Positions 8,913 to 18,963 of a stretch of DNA of 64,000 nucleotides are shown one piece after another. The notes under the pieces are model-generated. The model did not search any database and was not told where the DNA came from. It saw nothing but the letters and a program-made list of their open reading frames with translations. The translations under genes and the position numbers were made by a program. Origin of the DNA: Aggregatibacter segnis ATCC 33393 (GTDB lineage Bacteria > Pseudomonadota > Gammaproteobacteria > Enterobacterales > Pasteurellaceae). Position 1 is the first letter of the stretch, and each line of letters opens with the position of its first letter. The stretch lies in assembly GCF_000185305.1 (NCBI RefSeq), contig NZ_GL622200.1:637252-701251 (forward strand), written 5' to 3'.

Positions 8913-9582
8913 AATTATTACGGTTGACGGACCAAGCGGTGCCGGTAAAGGCACTTTATGTTACGCATTGGCAGAAAAACTAGGTTTTGCGTTGTTGGAT
9001 TCCGGCGCAATTTATCGTGTGACGGCATTGGCCGCGTTAAAACGCCATGCCGATTTAACCAATGAAACGGAATTGGCTGATCTTGCCCGTCATTTAGATA
9101 TTCAGTTTGTGCCGAAAAATGGTGAGGTGAATGTATTATTAGGTGGCATGGATGTCAGCCATTTAATTCGTACGCAAGAAGTGGCAGATGCGGCATCAAA
9201 AGTGGCAGTTTTCCCGCAAGTTCGTGCTGCATTACTACAACTCCAGCAGGATTTTGCCAAAAATGAGGGTTTAATTGCGGATGGTCGCGATATGGGAACG
9301 GTGGTATTTCCTGATGCGCAAGTGAAATTATTTTTAGATGCGAGTGCGGAAGAACGTGCAAAAAGACGCTATAACCAGTTGCAAAATAAGGGGATTAGTG
9401 GTAACTTTGCACAGATTTTAGCCGAGATAAAAGAGCGTGATTTGCGCGATAGAAATCGAGCAGTCGCCCCTTTAAAACCCGCTGATGATGCGTTTTTACT
9501 TGACAGCACGACATTGAGTATCGATGAAGTGATTTGTCAGGCCTTAAACTATATTCAGCAGCGTATTGGTATTAAAGCTTAA
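8905..9582 (+). CDS. cmk: Cytidylate kinase
   Basis: Phosphorylates CMP and dCMP to the diphosphates using ATP. The P-loop GPSGAGKGT lies at residues 9-17, followed by LLDSGAIYR and the [13 protein letters not shown] segment that forms the CMP site. At 225 residues it matches E. coli Cmk (227). It overlaps the preceding DUF535 gene by 8 bases and is followed by rpsA, the conserved cmk-rpsA-ihfB order of gamma-proteobacteria. Confidence 0.97.
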   Translation: MNKIITVDGPSGAGKGTLCYALAEKLGFALLDSGAIYRVTALAALKRHADLTNETELADLARHLDIQFVPKNGEVNVLLGGMDVSHLIRTQEVADAASKVAVFPQVRAALLQLQQDFAKNEGLIADGRDMGTVVFPDAQVKLFLDASAEERAKRRYNQLQNKGISGNFAQILAEIKERDLRDRNRAVAPLKPADDAFLLDSTTLSIDEVICQALNYIQQRIGIKA

Positions 9583-9679
9583 ATTTTTACGGTTTATTCA
9601 AGGATGGATAAACTTTGTTATCAGCCCCACTTTTTATGGATTAGAAGTGGACGTTATTTACTTAAATTGAAGATTAATT
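9583..9679 (+). promoter_or_regulatory. rpsA leader, probable S1 autoregulation element
   Basis: The 97-base leader contains a hairpin CCACTT/AAGTGG (9627-9632 with 9645-9650) and only a weak purine stretch (GAAGA) before the rpsA ATG instead of a strong ribosome binding site. In E. coli the rpsA leader is likewise folded, lacks a canonical site and mediates repression by S1. The homology of role is inferred. Confidence 0.5.
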
Positions 9680-11326
9680 ATGACAGAATCTTTTGCTCAA
9701 CTTTTTGAAGAATCATTGAAAGACCTTGAAACCCGTCAAGGTGCAGTTGTTAAAGGTACCATCGTTGCTATCCAAAAAGGCTTCGTACTTGTAGATACCG
9801 GTTCTAAATCCGAGTCTGCAATTCCTTCCGAAGAATTTTTAAATGCACAAGGTGAATTGGAAGTTCAAGTTGGTGATGTTGTTGATGTTGTGCTTAAAGC
9901 TGTGGATGATGGTTTCGGTGAAACTGTTGCTTCCCGTGCTGATGCAAAACGCAACGAAGCTTGGATTGTATTGGAAAAAGCTTACGACGAACAAGCAACT
10001 GTACTTGGTTTAGTTAACGGTAAAGTGAAAGGCGGCTTCACAGTTGAGTTAAACGGTGTTCGCGCATTCTTACCGGGTTCATTAGTTGATACTCGCCCAG
10101 TTCGTGATGCAGATCACCTACTTGGTAAAGAATTAGAATTCAAAGTAATCAAACTTGATCAAAAACGTAACAACGTTGTTGTTTCCCGTCGTGCAGTAAT
10201 CGAATCTGAAAGCAGCCAAGATCGTGAAGAAGTATTAGCGAACTTATCTGAAGGTGCTGAAGTTAAAGGTACTGTTAAAAACTTAACTGACTACGGTGCA
10301 TTCGTTGATTTAGGCGGTGTTGACGGTTTATTACATATTACCGATATGGCTTGGAAACGTGTTAAACACCCAAGCGAAATCGTTAATGTTGGTGATGAAA
10401 TCATCGTTAAAGTATTGAAATTCGATAAAGATCGTACCCGTGTATCTTTAGGCTTAAAACAATTAGGTCAAGATCCTTGGGCGGCAATCGCTGAAAATCA
10501 CCCAGTAAACAGCAAATTAACCGGTAAAGTAACTAACTTAACTGACTACGGTTGTTTCGTTGAAATTTTAGACGGTGTTGAAGGTTTAGTTCACGTTTCT
10601 GAAATGGATTGGACTAACAAAAATATTCACCCATCTAAAGTGGTTAGCTTAGGTGATGTAGTTGAAGTGATGGTATTAGAAATTGATGAAGAACGTCGTC
10701 GTATTTCTTTAGGCTTGAAACAATGCAAAGCAAACCCATGGGCTCAATTCGCTGAAACTCATAACAAAGGTGATAAAGTTGTTGGTAAAATCAAATCTAT
10801 CACTGACTTTGGTATCTTCATCGGTTTAGATGGCGGTATTGACGGTTTAGTTCATTTGTCTGACATTTCTTGGAATGTTCAAGGTGAAGAAGCTGTACGT
10901 AATTACAAAAAAGGTGATGAAGTTGCCGCAGTTGTATTACAAGTCGATGCAGTGAAAGAGCGTATTTCTTTAGGTATCAAACAACTTGAAGAAGATCCAT
11001 TCAATAACTTCGTTGCTATCAACAAAAAAGGCACTGTATTAAACGCTAAAGTTGTTGAAGCCGATGCGAAAGGCGCTAAAGTTGAATTAGACGGTGGTGT
11101 GGAAGGTTACATCCGCGCAGCTGATTTAACGAATGAAGTTGCTGCAGGCGATGTGATTGAAGCAAAATACACTGGTGTAGATCGTAAAGCTCGTATTGTT
11201 CACTTATCTGTTCGTGCGAAAGATCAAGCTGAAGAAGCAGCTGCAGTTGCAACTGTGAATAAGCAAGAAGATGTTGCTATTCCAAATGCAATGGCTGAAG
11301 CTTTCAAAGCAGCAAAAGGTGAATAA
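9680..11326 (+). CDS. rpsA: 30S ribosomal protein S1
   Basis: Binds mRNA and brings it to the 30S subunit. The 548 residues (E. coli 557) hold six S1 RNA-binding repeats; repeats 3-5 are clearest, each with the pattern [21 protein letters not shown] at about 210, 295 and 380. Codon use is strongly biased to a small codon set compared with neighbours, as expected of a highly expressed gene. It is followed by a hairpin and ihfB. Confidence 0.98.
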   Translation: MTESFAQLFEESLKDLETRQGAVVKGTIVAIQKGFVLVDTGSKSESAIPSEEFLNAQGELEVQVGDVVDVVLKAVDDGFGETVASRADAKRNEAWIVLEKAYDEQATVLGLVNGKVKGGFTVELNGVRAFLPGSLVDTRPVRDADHLLGKELEFKVIKLDQKRNNVVVSRRAVIESESSQDREEVLANLSEGAEVKGTVKNLTDYGAFVDLGGVDGLLHITDMAWKRVKHPSEIVNVGDEIIVKVLKFDKDRTRVSLGLKQLGQDPWAAIAENHPVNSKLTGKVTNLTDYGCFVEILDGVEGLVHVSEMDWTNKNIHPSKVVSLGDVVEVMVLEIDEERRRISLGLKQCKANPWAQFAETHNKGDKVVGKIKSITDFGIFIGLDGGIDGLVHLSDISWNVQGEEAVRNYKKGDEVAAVVLQVDAVKERISLGIKQLEEDPFNNFVAINKKGTVLNAKVVEADAKGAKVELDGGVEGYIRAADLTNEVAAGDVIEAKYTGVDRKARIVHLSVRAKDQAEEAAAVATVNKQEDVAIPNAMAEAFKAAKGE

Positions 11327-11341
11327 TTCGCTTTGTTAATA

Positions 11342-11367
11342 AAACCGGCATAGTAATATGCCGGTTT
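11342..11367 (+). terminator. Hairpin between rpsA and ihfB
   Basis: AAACCGGCATA pairs perfectly with TATGCCGGTTT around a 4-base loop. No T-run follows, so it may be a partial terminator or an mRNA end that sets a lower ihfB level. Confidence 0.55.
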
Positions 11368-11386
11368 AAAGAGTTAGGAGAATTGT

Positions 11387-11671
11387 ATGACTAAATCAGA
11401 GCTGATTGAACTTTTAGTACAGAAAAATCACAATGTACCTGTTAAATCTGTTGAAGAAGCAGTAAAAGCGATTTTAGAACAAATGTCATATGTATTAGAA
11501 AGTGGTGAACGTATTGAAGTACGTGGATTCGGTAGCTTTTCTTTGCATTGTCGCCAGCCTCGTTTAGGTCGTAATCCTAAAACTGGTGAACAAGTAAAAT
11601 TAGATGCAAAATGTGTACCTTACTTTAAGGCAGGGAAAGAGCTAAGAGAACGCGTTGATGTTTACGCATAA
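11387..11671 (+). CDS. ihfB: Integration host factor beta subunit
   Basis: DNA-bending nucleoid protein that works as a heterodimer with IhfA. It is 94 residues, the same length as E. coli IhfB, with [10 protein letters not shown] at the N-terminus and the DNA-intercalating arm around [10 protein letters not shown]. The start follows TTAGGAG. A terminator lies downstream. Confidence 0.97.
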   Translation: MTKSELIELLVQKNHNVPVKSVEEAVKAILEQMSYVLESGERIEVRGFGSFSLHCRQPRLGRNPKTGEQVKLDAKCVPYFKAGKELRERVDVYA

Positions 11672-11692
11672 TTTATTTGACTAACTTTTTAT

Positions 11693-11719
11693 AACGGCAC
11701 TTTTAAGTGTCGTTTTTTA
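11693..11719 (+). terminator. Terminator after ihfB
   Basis: AACGGCACTT pairs with AAGTGTCGTT (one G-T pair), followed by six T. Confidence 0.8.
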
Positions 11720-11768
11720 TGCTCATTTTTGGCATAATGAAAGCAACTTTATTTTAAGGAGAAAGAAA

Positions 11769-12065
11769 ATGATTAAATATATTTTCGGATTAATCATCGT
11801 GTTAGCTATTGTGCTAGTTGCAGTCACCGTCGGTGCAAATAATGATCAAGTTATCACGTTCAACTATATTGTCGCACAAAGCCAATTCCAACTTTCTACC
11901 TTGGTTGCTATTTTATTCGGCTTAGGACTTATCCTTGGTTGGTTCATTACCGGTTTTTTCTACATCAAACTAAAACTTAAAAATATTGCATTAAATCGTC
12001 AGATCAAACGACAAACCCTACAAATTAATGAATTAACAAACAGTAGAGATAAGGTTTCTCAATAA
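11769..12065 (+). CDS. lapA: Lipopolysaccharide assembly protein A (DUF1049)
   Basis: Inner-membrane protein of 98 residues with two membrane segments (about 3-22 and 42-65) and a short coiled C-terminal tail. LapA partners LapB and takes part in the control of lipopolysaccharide synthesis. Its stop overlaps the lapB start by one base (TAATG), indicating coupled translation. The start follows AAGGAG. Confidence 0.92.
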   Translation: MIKYIFGLIIVLAIVLVAVTVGANNDQVITFNYIVAQSQFQLSTLVAILFGLGLILGWFITGFFYIKLKLKNIALNRQIKRQTLQINELTNSRDKVSQ

Positions 12066-13255
12066 TGCTTGAATTGCTTTTCCTTCTTTTACCTATTGCT
12101 GCCGCTTATGGGTGGTATATGGGGCATCGTAGTGCTAAAAGGGATCAGGAGGACATAAGTAATAAACTTTCCCGTGATTATGTAACTGGGGTTAATTTCT
12201 TACTAGCTAATCAAACAGATAAAGCAGTTGATTTATTTTTGGATATGCTCCAAAAACAAGAAAGTGAAAATGAAATTAATAGTTCATCACAATTTGAGGC
12301 TGAGTTAACACTGGGAAATCTTTTTCGTTCGCGTGGCGAGGTAGATCGTGCATTACGAATTCATCAAGCATTAGATAACAGCCCATATTATACTTTTGAA
12401 CAAAAATTGCTTGCTAAACAACAGCTTGCAAAAGATTTTATGGCGGTGGGTTTTTTTGATCGTGCTGAACATCTTTATATTTTAATGGTTGATGAGCCCG
12501 AATTTGCCGAGGCGGCATTACAACAACTGGCGATTATTTATCAAAAAACGAAAGAATGGAAAAAAGCCATTAACGTTGCTGAAAAGCTTGCAAAAATCTC
12601 TCCTAAAAAAAATCATATCGAATTGGCACACTATTATTGTGAATACGTGCGCAATTTACCCCAAGATAGCAAAGAAAACCCTCAACAGATTTTATTGCAA
12701 GCCTTAAAGGTTTCTCCTAGTTGTGCTAGGGCATCCATAATGCTTGCTGATTTAGCGATTAAACAAGAAAACTATAAAAGTGCGGTCGATATTTTAGAAA
12801 ATATTTTGACGCAAAATTCTGATTATATAGGTGAAGTTTTAAACACCTTGAAATTCTGCTACCAAAAATTAAATCAGTTAGATAATTTTGAGTTATTTCT
12901 CATCAAAGCCAATCAAAAAAATCATAATAGTGCGGTATCCTTGATGTTAGCTGATCTTATTGAAGAAAAAGATGGGCTTGCTGCGGCACAACTTAAGCTT
13001 TACCAACAACTCCAACAAAATCCGGCTACGCCTATTTTTCACCGTTTTATTCAATATCAAATTGATGATGCAGAAAATGGAAGAGGGAAGGATAGTTTGA
13101 TTTTGTTACATAAAATGGTGGGAGAGCGCATTAAACAAACTTTTGATTATCGTTGTAGTAATTGCGGTTATCAAACCCATAAATTAATTTGGTGTTGTCC
13201 CTCTTGTCGTCAATGGGAAACGATTAAACCGGTTAGCGCGATTGAACATGATTAG
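12065..13255 (+). CDS. lapB: Lipopolysaccharide assembly protein B, TPR protein with rubredoxin-like domain
   Basis: Membrane-anchored adaptor that, with FtsH, adjusts LpxC levels and so lipid A synthesis. It is 396 residues (E. coli LapB 389): an N-terminal anchor (residues 1-18), a series of tetratricopeptide repeats from about 35 to 340, and a C-terminal metal-binding domain with two CxxC pairs (CSNCGY and CCPSC). It lies in the conserved lapA-lapB-pyrF-yciH operon. No defect is seen. Confidence 0.95.
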   Translation: MLELLFLLLPIAAAYGWYMGHRSAKRDQEDISNKLSRDYVTGVNFLLANQTDKAVDLFLDMLQKQESENEINSSSQFEAELTLGNLFRSRGEVDRALRIHQALDNSPYYTFEQKLLAKQQLAKDFMAVGFFDRAEHLYILMVDEPEFAEAALQQLAIIYQKTKEWKKAINVAEKLAKISPKKNHIELAHYYCEYVRNLPQDSKENPQQILLQALKVSPSCARASIMLADLAIKQENYKSAVDILENILTQNSDYIGEVLNTLKFCYQKLNQLDNFELFLIKANQKNHNSAVSLMLADLIEEKDGLAAAQLKLYQQLQQNPATPIFHRFIQYQIDDAENGRGKDSLILLHKMVGERIKQTFDYRCSNCGYQTHKLIWCCPSCRQWETIKPVSAIEHD

Positions 13256-13288
13256 CCGCTAACATTGCTTATCTGTAAGGAGAAATAT

Positions 13289-13981
13289 ATGACAAATAAA
13301 GTCATCATCGCATTAGATTATGAAAAAGAAGTAGATGCTTTAGCGTTAGTTGATCAGCTTGACCCACAAAATTGTCGTTTAAAAGTCGGGAAAGAAATGT
13401 TTACCACTCTTGGAACAAATTTTGTGAAGCAATTACATTCGCGTAATTTTGATGTTTTCCTTGATTTGAAATTTCATGATATTCCGAATACCGTGGCAAG
13501 AGCGGTTCGTTCTGCAGCTGATTTAGGCGTTTGGATGGTGGACTTACACGCAAGCGGTGGTTTGCGCATGATGGAGGAAGCGAAAAAAATTCTTGAGCCT
13601 TATGGAAAAGATGCACCGTTATTAATTGGGGTGACTGTGTTAACGAGTATGGAAGATTTGGATTTATTGCAAATTGGCATTAATGCCTCGCCAATGGAAC
13701 AGGTGATTCGTCTAGCGCATTTGACCCAACGTGCAGGTTTAGATGGCGTGGTATGTTCTCCGCAGGAAGTGGAAATTTTACGTCGTAACTGTGGTGAAAA
13801 CTTCTTGCTTGTTACACCAGGGATTCGTCCGATTGGCGCCGATTTTGGTGATCAACGTCGTGTGATGACACCAGCTGCTGCCATTCGTTCCGGTTCTGAT
13901 TATTTGGTCATTGGACGTCCAATTACGCAGGCTGAAAATCCGGCAGAGGTATTGAAAGCGATTAACGCTTCTATCGCGTAA
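13289..13981 (+). CDS. pyrF: Orotidine 5'-phosphate decarboxylase
   Basis: Converts OMP to UMP, the last step of de novo pyrimidine synthesis. Catalytic [11 protein letters not shown] lies near residue 61 and the phosphate-binding VTPGIRP and VIGRPIT stretches near the end. The ATG at 13289 has AAGGAG 6 bases upstream and gives a 230-residue protein beginning [11 protein letters not shown]; an in-frame upstream ATG at 13265 is not supported. Confidence 0.97.
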   Translation: MTNKVIIALDYEKEVDALALVDQLDPQNCRLKVGKEMFTTLGTNFVKQLHSRNFDVFLDLKFHDIPNTVARAVRSAADLGVWMVDLHASGGLRMMEEAKKILEPYGKDAPLLIGVTVLTSMEDLDLLQIGINASPMEQVIRLAHLTQRAGLDGVVCSPQEVEILRRNCGENFLLVTPGIRPIGADFGDQRRVMTPAAAIRSGSDYLVIGRPITQAENPAEVLKAINASIA

Positions 13982-13987
13982 TTTATT

Positions 13988-14305
13988 ATGACAAATCAAT
14001 TAGTTTATTCTACTGAAGTAGGACGGATTAAAGCCGATAAACCGCAGGAAGAGATTCCACAAAGTGATGGTATCGTACGAATTCAACTGCAAAAAAGTGG
14101 CCGTAAAGGTAATGGTGTGAGCATTATTACCGGGCTTGCATTAGCCGAAACCGAATTGAAAACCTTAGCCGCGGAACTAAAAAAACGTTGTGGATGTGGG
14201 GGTTCAGTAAAAAATCATACTATCGAAATTCAGGGTGAAAAACGTGATTTACTGAAACAGCTGCTGGAAAATAAAGGCCACAAGGTGAAATTAGCCGGGG
14301 GATAA
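13988..14305 (+). CDS. yciH: SUI1/eIF1-like translation factor YciH
   Basis: A 105-residue homologue of eukaryotic initiation factor eIF1, thought to influence start-site selection or stress translation in bacteria; its role is not settled. The SUI1 core is visible as GNGVSIITGL, LKKRCGCGGSVK and LLKQLLENKGHKVKLAGG. It follows pyrF by 6 bases, the same order as in E. coli. Confidence 0.95.
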   Translation: MTNQLVYSTEVGRIKADKPQEEIPQSDGIVRIQLQKSGRKGNGVSIITGLALAETELKTLAAELKKRCGCGGSVKNHTIEIQGEKRDLLKQLLENKGHKVKLAGG

Positions 14306-14332
14306 AAAAGTGGGTTTGATACCCACTTTTTT
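14304..14332. terminator. Bidirectional terminator, yciH and sirB2
   Basis: AAAAAAGTGGGT pairs with ACCCACTTTTTT across a 5-base loop, with T on both outer sides, between two convergent genes. Confidence 0.88.
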
Positions 14333-14336
14333 ATTT

Positions 14337-14687
14337 TTAGTGAAAATAGCCGATTAGGATCGTGGCTATCAGTAATACAAGCGCCAAGAAGAAAAAGTGC
14401 GGTTGATTTTGCAATTGTTTTTTGCTGAAAAATTTTGCCGAGAAGATGACATAGCCGATCAATAATACCGTTTTCGCAATAATCCACACCGGTAAGCCGT
14501 AGTTAAACATAAATAGCATGATAATACCGCTTAAAATCAATAGAGTATCTATTAAGTGCGGTAGAATTTTCAACAATTTGACTGCTCGCCAGTCTTTCTT
14601 CGTTAACTGCATAGCACCACGAATAATGAGTAATCCGAGGCTGACGAAGGCACAAATAATGTGCAAATAAACTAAATAAATATCCAT
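14337..14687 (-). CDS. SirB2-family membrane protein
   Basis: A 116-residue membrane protein with four hydrophobic segments that matches the SirB2/YchQ family (DIYLVYLHIICAFVSLG at the start, WIIAKTVLLIGYVIFS later). SirB was described as an activator of Salmonella invasion genes, but the molecular function is unknown. It follows gyrA on the same strand with a hairpin between them. Confidence 0.8.
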   Translation of the reverse strand: MDIYLVYLHIICAFVSLGLLIIRGAMQLTKKDWRAVKLLKILPHLIDTLLILSGIIMLFMFNYGLPVWIIAKTVLLIGYVIFSAKFFSKKQLQNQPHFFFLALVLLIATILIGYFH

Positions 14688-14701
14688 TTATCCCCCAATA
14701 T

Positions 14702-14732
14702 TTAAGGCAGCAATAAAACACTGCTGCCTTAA
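14702..14732 (-). terminator. Hairpin between gyrA and the sirB2 gene
   Basis: TTAAGGCAGCA pairs with TGCTGCCTTAA around a 9-base loop. The T-run after it on the minus strand is poor, so termination of gyrA mRNA may be incomplete. Confidence 0.6.
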
Positions 14733-14747
14733 AATGCTCTCATGTTG

Positions 14748-17405
14748 TTATTCTTCGGTATTTTCTACCGCACTTTCTTGTTCGCCTTCCTCGTCATCGA
14801 CATCGCAGATACGCTCCAAGCTCACAACGTGCTCATTTTCGCTTGTGCGGATTAAGCGAACACCTTGCGTGTTACGTCCGACGATGCTGACCTCACTTAC
14901 TCGGGTACGAACCAAGGTACCGGCATCGGTGATTAACATGATTTGGTCCGTATCAACCACTTGGGTTGCCGCAACGACTTTGCCATTACGTTCACTTACC
15001 TTAATGGAAATCACCCCTTTGGTATTACGGGATTTGGTCGGATATTCTTCTAATTTCGTCCGTTTGCCGTAGCCGTTCTGTGTTGCGGTGAGAATTTCAC
15101 CGTCATTTTTCGGAATGACTAACGAAACGACTTTATCGATGTTGAGATCTAAGGTTTCTTCTGTGTTGTCATCAGAAACCTCTTCAATTTCACCCGCACT
15201 TTCATCGTCATTCAGATCATTGGTTAAGGCAAGTTTGATACCGCGTACCCCTGTCGCCAAACGCCCCATTGCACGGACAGCGGATTCGCTGAAACGTACC
15301 ACGCGACCTTGGGAAGAGAACAACATGATTTCATTGTTGCCATCGGTGATATCGACACCGATCAATTCATCTTCATCGCGTAAGTTTAGCGCGATGATAC
15401 CGCTAGAACGTGGGCGGCTGAATTCGGTTAACGCAATTTTCTTCACAATACCGCCGGCGGTTGCCATGACGACGAATTTATCTTCCTCGTAAGCGGTCAC
15501 CGGTAAAATGGCGGTAATACGTTCATTTTCATTGAGCGGTAAAATATTGACGATTGGTCGTCCGCGCGAGCCACGGCTGGCTTGTGGAAGTTGGTATACT
15601 TTTAACCAATATAAGCGTCCACGGCTGGAGAAACAAAGAATGGTGTCATGGGTATTGGCAACCAAGAGTTTCTCAATGAAATCTTCTTCTTTCATTTTGG
15701 TCGCGGATTTGCCTTTGCCACCTCGGCGTTGTGCTTCGTAATCGCTAATTGGCTGATATTTCACATAACCTTCGTGAGAAAGTGTTACCACCACATCTTC
15801 TTGGGCGATTAAATCTTCTAAATTAATGTCGCCGGAAGCGGCCGTAATTTCTGTTCTGCGCGGGTCGTTAAATTGTTCGCGGATTTGTTCCAGCTCTTCA
15901 CGAATCACTTCCATTAAGCGTTCAGGACTGCGTAGGATATAGAGCAATTCGCCGATGGCTTCCAATAATTTTTTGTATTCGTCTAGAATTTCGTCATGAC
16001 CTAAGTTGGTCAATTTTTGTAAACGTAAATCTAAAATGGCTTGGGCTTGGACTTCGGTCAAATAATATAAACCGTCACGGATACCGTATTGTTCGTCTAA
16101 ATCTTCCGGGCGAGCAGCATCGACACCGGTTGCTGCCAACATCTCTGCCACATGCCCAAGTTGCCATGGACGGGCAAGCAATTCACGTTTGGCGCTTTCC
16201 GGATTTGGTGCTTGACGAATTAGCTCAATAATTGGGTCCACATTGGCTAACGCAATGGCAAGACCTTCCAAAATATGGGTGCGTTCACGTGCTTTGCGTA
16301 ATTCAAAGATGGTACGGCGGGTCACCACTTCGCGGCGATGTAACACGAATGCTTCAATGAGTTGTTTTAAATTCAAGAGTTTCGGCTGACCGTGGTCTAA
16401 TGCCACGATATTAATCCCGAAAGTGACCTGCATTTGCGTGAGGGCATACAAGTTGTTTAATACCACTTCACCCACGGCATCGCGCTTGATTTCAATGACG
16501 ATACGCATACCGTCTTTATCTGATTCATCACGTAAACCGCTAATGCCTTCAATTTTTTTCTCTTTGACGAATTCCGCAATTTTTTCGATTAATTTGGCTT
16601 TATTAACTTGATACGGAATTTCGTTAACGATGATGCTTTCACGGCCTTTTTCATCAGTTTCAATTTCCGCACGGGCGCGGACATAAATTTTACCACGACC
16701 GGTCTTATAGGCTTCTTCAATGCCTTTACGGCCGTTAATGAGTGCCGCAGTGGGGAAATCCGGACCGGGAATGTGACTCATCAATTCATCAATGGTGATA
16801 TCGTTATTTTCGATATAAGCCAAGCAACCGTCTAATACTTCGCCTAGGTTGTGTGGTGGGATGTTGGTTGCCATCCCCACTGCAATCCCGGAGGAGCCGT
16901 TGACCAATAAGGCTGGGACTTTGGTTGGTAATACTTCAGGAATTTGTTCCGAACCATCATAGTTTGGCACAAAATTGACGGTTTCTTTATCGAGATCTGC
17001 CAATAATTCGTGGGCGATTTTGGTCATACGGGCTTCCGTATAACGCATCGCCGCCGGCGCATCGCCATCTACAGATCCGAAGTTACCTTGACCGTCCACT
17101 AACATATAACGCAAGGAGAAAGGTTGCGCCATACGCACCAAGGTATCATATACCGCGCTATCACCGTGCGGGTGGTATTTACCGATAACGTCACCCACAA
17201 TACGTGCAGATTTACGGTAAGGTTTATTGTAGGCATTGCCCCCTTCGTGCATAGCAAATAACACGCGGCGGTGTACCGGTTTTAAGCCGTCACGTACATC
17301 AGGCAAGGCACGTCCTACAATAACGGACATGGCGTAATCGAGGTATGAAGATTTCAGCTCTTCTTCAATACTGACCGGCGTAATATCTTGGACGAAATCA
17401 GACAT
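14748..17405 (-). CDS. gyrA: DNA gyrase subunit A
   Basis: Breakage-reunion subunit of gyrase, which introduces negative supercoils. The 885 residues hold the winged-helix/tower domain with the catalytic tyrosine in [10 protein letters not shown] (near 122), and the C-terminal beta-pinwheel with the gyrase box QRRGGKG near 560. The quinolone region reads [11 protein letters not shown], with Ser83 and Asp87 intact, so there is no target-site resistance at these positions. The C-terminal tail is acidic. The start follows AGGAAG. Confidence 0.98.
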   Translation of the reverse strand: MSDFVQDITPVSIEEELKSSYLDYAMSVIVGRALPDVRDGLKPVHRRVLFAMHEGGNAYNKPYRKSARIVGDVIGKYHPHGDSAVYDTLVRMAQPFSLRYMLVDGQGNFGSVDGDAPAAMRYTEARMTKIAHELLADLDKETVNFVPNYDGSEQIPEVLPTKVPALLVNGSSGIAVGMATNIPPHNLGEVLDGCLAYIENNDITIDELMSHIPGPDFPTAALINGRKGIEEAYKTGRGKIYVRARAEIETDEKGRESIIVNEIPYQVNKAKLIEKIAEFVKEKKIEGISGLRDESDKDGMRIVIEIKRDAVGEVVLNNLYALTQMQVTFGINIVALDHGQPKLLNLKQLIEAFVLHRREVVTRRTIFELRKARERTHILEGLAIALANVDPIIELIRQAPNPESAKRELLARPWQLGHVAEMLAATGVDAARPEDLDEQYGIRDGLYYLTEVQAQAILDLRLQKLTNLGHDEILDEYKKLLEAIGELLYILRSPERLMEVIREELEQIREQFNDPRRTEITAASGDINLEDLIAQEDVVVTLSHEGYVKYQPISDYEAQRRGGKGKSATKMKEEDFIEKLLVANTHDTILCFSSRGRLYWLKVYQLPQASRGSRGRPIVNILPLNENERITAILPVTAYEEDKFVVMATAGGIVKKIALTEFSRPRSSGIIALNLRDEDELIGVDITDGNNEIMLFSSQGRVVRFSESAVRAMGRLATGVRGIKLALTNDLNDDESAGEIEEVSDDNTEETLDLNIDKVVSLVIPKNDGEILTATQNGYGKRTKLEEYPTKSRNTKGVISIKVSERNGKVVAATQVVDTDQIMLITDAGTLVRTRVSEVSIVGRNTQGVRLIRTSENEHVVSLERICDVDDEEGEQESAVENTEE

Positions 17406-17541
17406 TTAGAACTTCCTAATCATTAAATTTAATAGTGAAAAAATTGGCGTAATTATAGCACAACAAGGCATTTTCCCCTAAGGAAAATCTTGTTTTTAGA
17501 TGAGAAAAGTGCGGTAGGTTTTTGATGTGTTTTTAATATGA

Positions 17542-17567
17542 ATAAGGCGGTTCGAAGACCGCCTTAT
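17542..17567. terminator. Terminator downstream of fur
   Basis: ATAAGGCGGT pairs with ACCGCCTTAT around a 6-base loop just after the fur stop codon. The flanking T-runs are short. Confidence 0.7.
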
Positions 17568-17573
17568 TTGTGA

Positions 17574-18014
17574 CTATTTTTTGTTATTTTCTGAACATTG
17601 ATGGATATCGCTGCATTTTCCGTAAAGGTACAGGCTGTGGCTGGAAAGCTCAATGCCATGTTGTTTACTGATTTCTTTTTGGCGACTTTCAATTAATTCG
17701 TCATTGAATTCAAACACTTTTCCACAATCGGTACAAATAATGTGGTCGTGATGTTGTGTCGGTGCTAATTCGAAAACGGATTTATTCCCTTCAAAGTTGT
17801 GACGAATTAAAATTTTTGCTTCATCGAATTGGTTTAAAACACGATATACCGTGGCCAAACCGATGTCTGCACCATTTTCTAATAGCATTTTGTAAACATC
17901 TTCCGCAGAAAAATGCTGTTCACTGTGTTTTTGCATTAAAGCAAGAATCGTCAAACGGGGTTCAGTAATTTTTAATCCTGCTTTTTTTAATAATTTGATG
18001 TTTTCTTCAGACAT
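17574..18014 (-). CDS. fur: Ferric uptake regulator
   Basis: Iron-sensing repressor of 146 residues. The winged helix is at about 10-80 (AGLKITEPRLTIL, GLATVYRVLNQF), the metal site is in HHDHIICTDCGKV, and a CxDxxxC-like pair (CSDIHQC) near the end is the structural zinc site. It is the last gene of ybfE-fldA-fur, 19 bases after fldA, with AAGGAG before the ATG. Confidence 0.98.
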   Translation of the reverse strand: MSEENIKLLKKAGLKITEPRLTILALMQKHSEQHFSAEDVYKMLLENGADIGLATVYRVLNQFDEAKILIRHNFEGNKSVFELAPTQHHDHIICTDCGKVFEFNDELIESRQKEISKQHGIELSSHSLYLYGKCSDIHQCSENNKK

Positions 18015-18033
18015 AACAGCTCCTTTTTTGCTA

Positions 18034-18558
18034 TTAAGCTAACTCAGCTAAACACATTTCGTCATAAACTTGTTTAACCCATTTGTTGACACGTTCAGAC
18101 GTTAATTCCGGTTGACGATCTTCATCAATACATAATCCGACAAAGGTATTATCGTCAACTAATGCTTGTGATGATTCGAATGTATAACCTTCGGTTGGCC
18201 AGTGACCAACGATAATTGCACCGTGAGGTTCAACAATATTGCGTATTGTTCCCATGGCATCACAGAAATAATCGGCGTAATCTTCTTGGTCACCACAGCC
18301 GAAAATCGCAACAAGTTTATCAGTAAAATCAATTTGTTCTAATGTTGGGAAAAAATCATCCCAGTCGCATTGCGCTTCACCGTAATACCAAGTTGGGATA
18401 CCAAACAGAAGAAAATCATACGCTTCGATATCTTCTTTGCTACTTTTTGCAATGTCACGAATATCAACTAATTCGCTACCTAATTGTTTTTGAATCATTT
18501 TGGCAATGTTTTCAGTATTGCCTGTATCACTACCATAAAATAAGCCGACAACAGCCAT
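18034..18558 (-). CDS. fldA: Flavodoxin
   Basis: FMN electron carrier, used for example by reductive enzymes such as IspG, biotin synthase and pyruvate formate-lyase activation. It is 174 residues long, with the FMN phosphate loop GSDTGNTEN at 9-17 and FGIPTWYYGEAQCDW near 55. It follows ybfE and precedes fur, the order found in E. coli and H. influenzae. Confidence 0.97.
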   Translation of the reverse strand: MAVVGLFYGSDTGNTENIAKMIQKQLGSELVDIRDIAKSSKEDIEAYDFLLFGIPTWYYGEAQCDWDDFFPTLEQIDFTDKLVAIFGCGDQEDYADYFCDAMGTIRNIVEPHGAIIVGHWPTEGYTFESSQALVDDNTFVGLCIDEDRQPELTSERVNKWVKQVYDEMCLAELA

Positions 18559-18566
18559 CTTGTTAC

Positions 18567-18845
18567 CTATTTCTTAACGTTAAAATAATCTTGTAAAATT
18601 GTTACGATTAGCTCGGAACGATTCACGTTTCGAGTGGATGCTAAATCTTCTAGTTGTTGAACCAAATCCGCATGCAATTTCAATTCGACACGCTTTAATC
18701 CACAGGATTTATCACGTTTTAATTGATTGCGTTTATTAATACGAATTTGTTGCTCCCGACTCAGTGGATTGGTTTTCGGACGCCCAACTCTACGAATTTC
18801 ACTAAATAAATCTAAAGTAATGCAGTCAGAATCTTGTTTTGCCAT
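18567..18845 (-). CDS. ybfE: YbfE-family protein (LexA-regulated in E. coli)
   Basis: A 92-residue protein with a ribbon-helix-helix-like C-terminal half (GLKRVELKLHADLVQQLEDLA, then NRSELIVTIL). The middle GRPKTNPLSREQQIRINKRNQLKRDK is nearly the same as in E. coli YbfE. Function is unknown. I set the start at ATG 18845 (MAKQDSDCITLDLF) by likeness to E. coli (MAKEQTDRTTLDLF); an in-frame GTG at 18914 would add 23 unrelated residues and overlap a Fur-box-like site. It ends 8 bases before fldA. Confidence 0.8.
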   Translation of the reverse strand: MAKQDSDCITLDLFSEIRRVGRPKTNPLSREQQIRINKRNQLKRDKSCGLKRVELKLHADLVQQLEDLASTRNVNRSELIVTILQDYFNVKK

Positions 18846-18898
18846 TTTGTTAACCACTGGCGTATTCATCACATCGAATAAAGAATTATTCAGAAAGT

Positions 18899-18917
18899 GA
18901 TAATGATAAGCCACAAC
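18899..18917. promoter_or_regulatory. Candidate Fur box upstream of ybfE-fldA-fur
   Basis: The 19 bases starting GATAATGATAAG match the classical Fur box (GATAATGATAATCATTATC) at 14 positions, with the first 11 identical. Location about 55 bases upstream of the ybfE start fits iron control of fldA and autoregulation of fur. Confidence 0.5.
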
Positions 18918-18963
18918 GAAATTTGTTGCGAACTATATCATAAATTCCACACCAAATGAAATT

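Noticed and set aside
15088-15492. A 134-codon plus-strand frame
   Set aside because: It lies wholly within gyrA on the opposite strand, and gyrA is intact and unmistakable.
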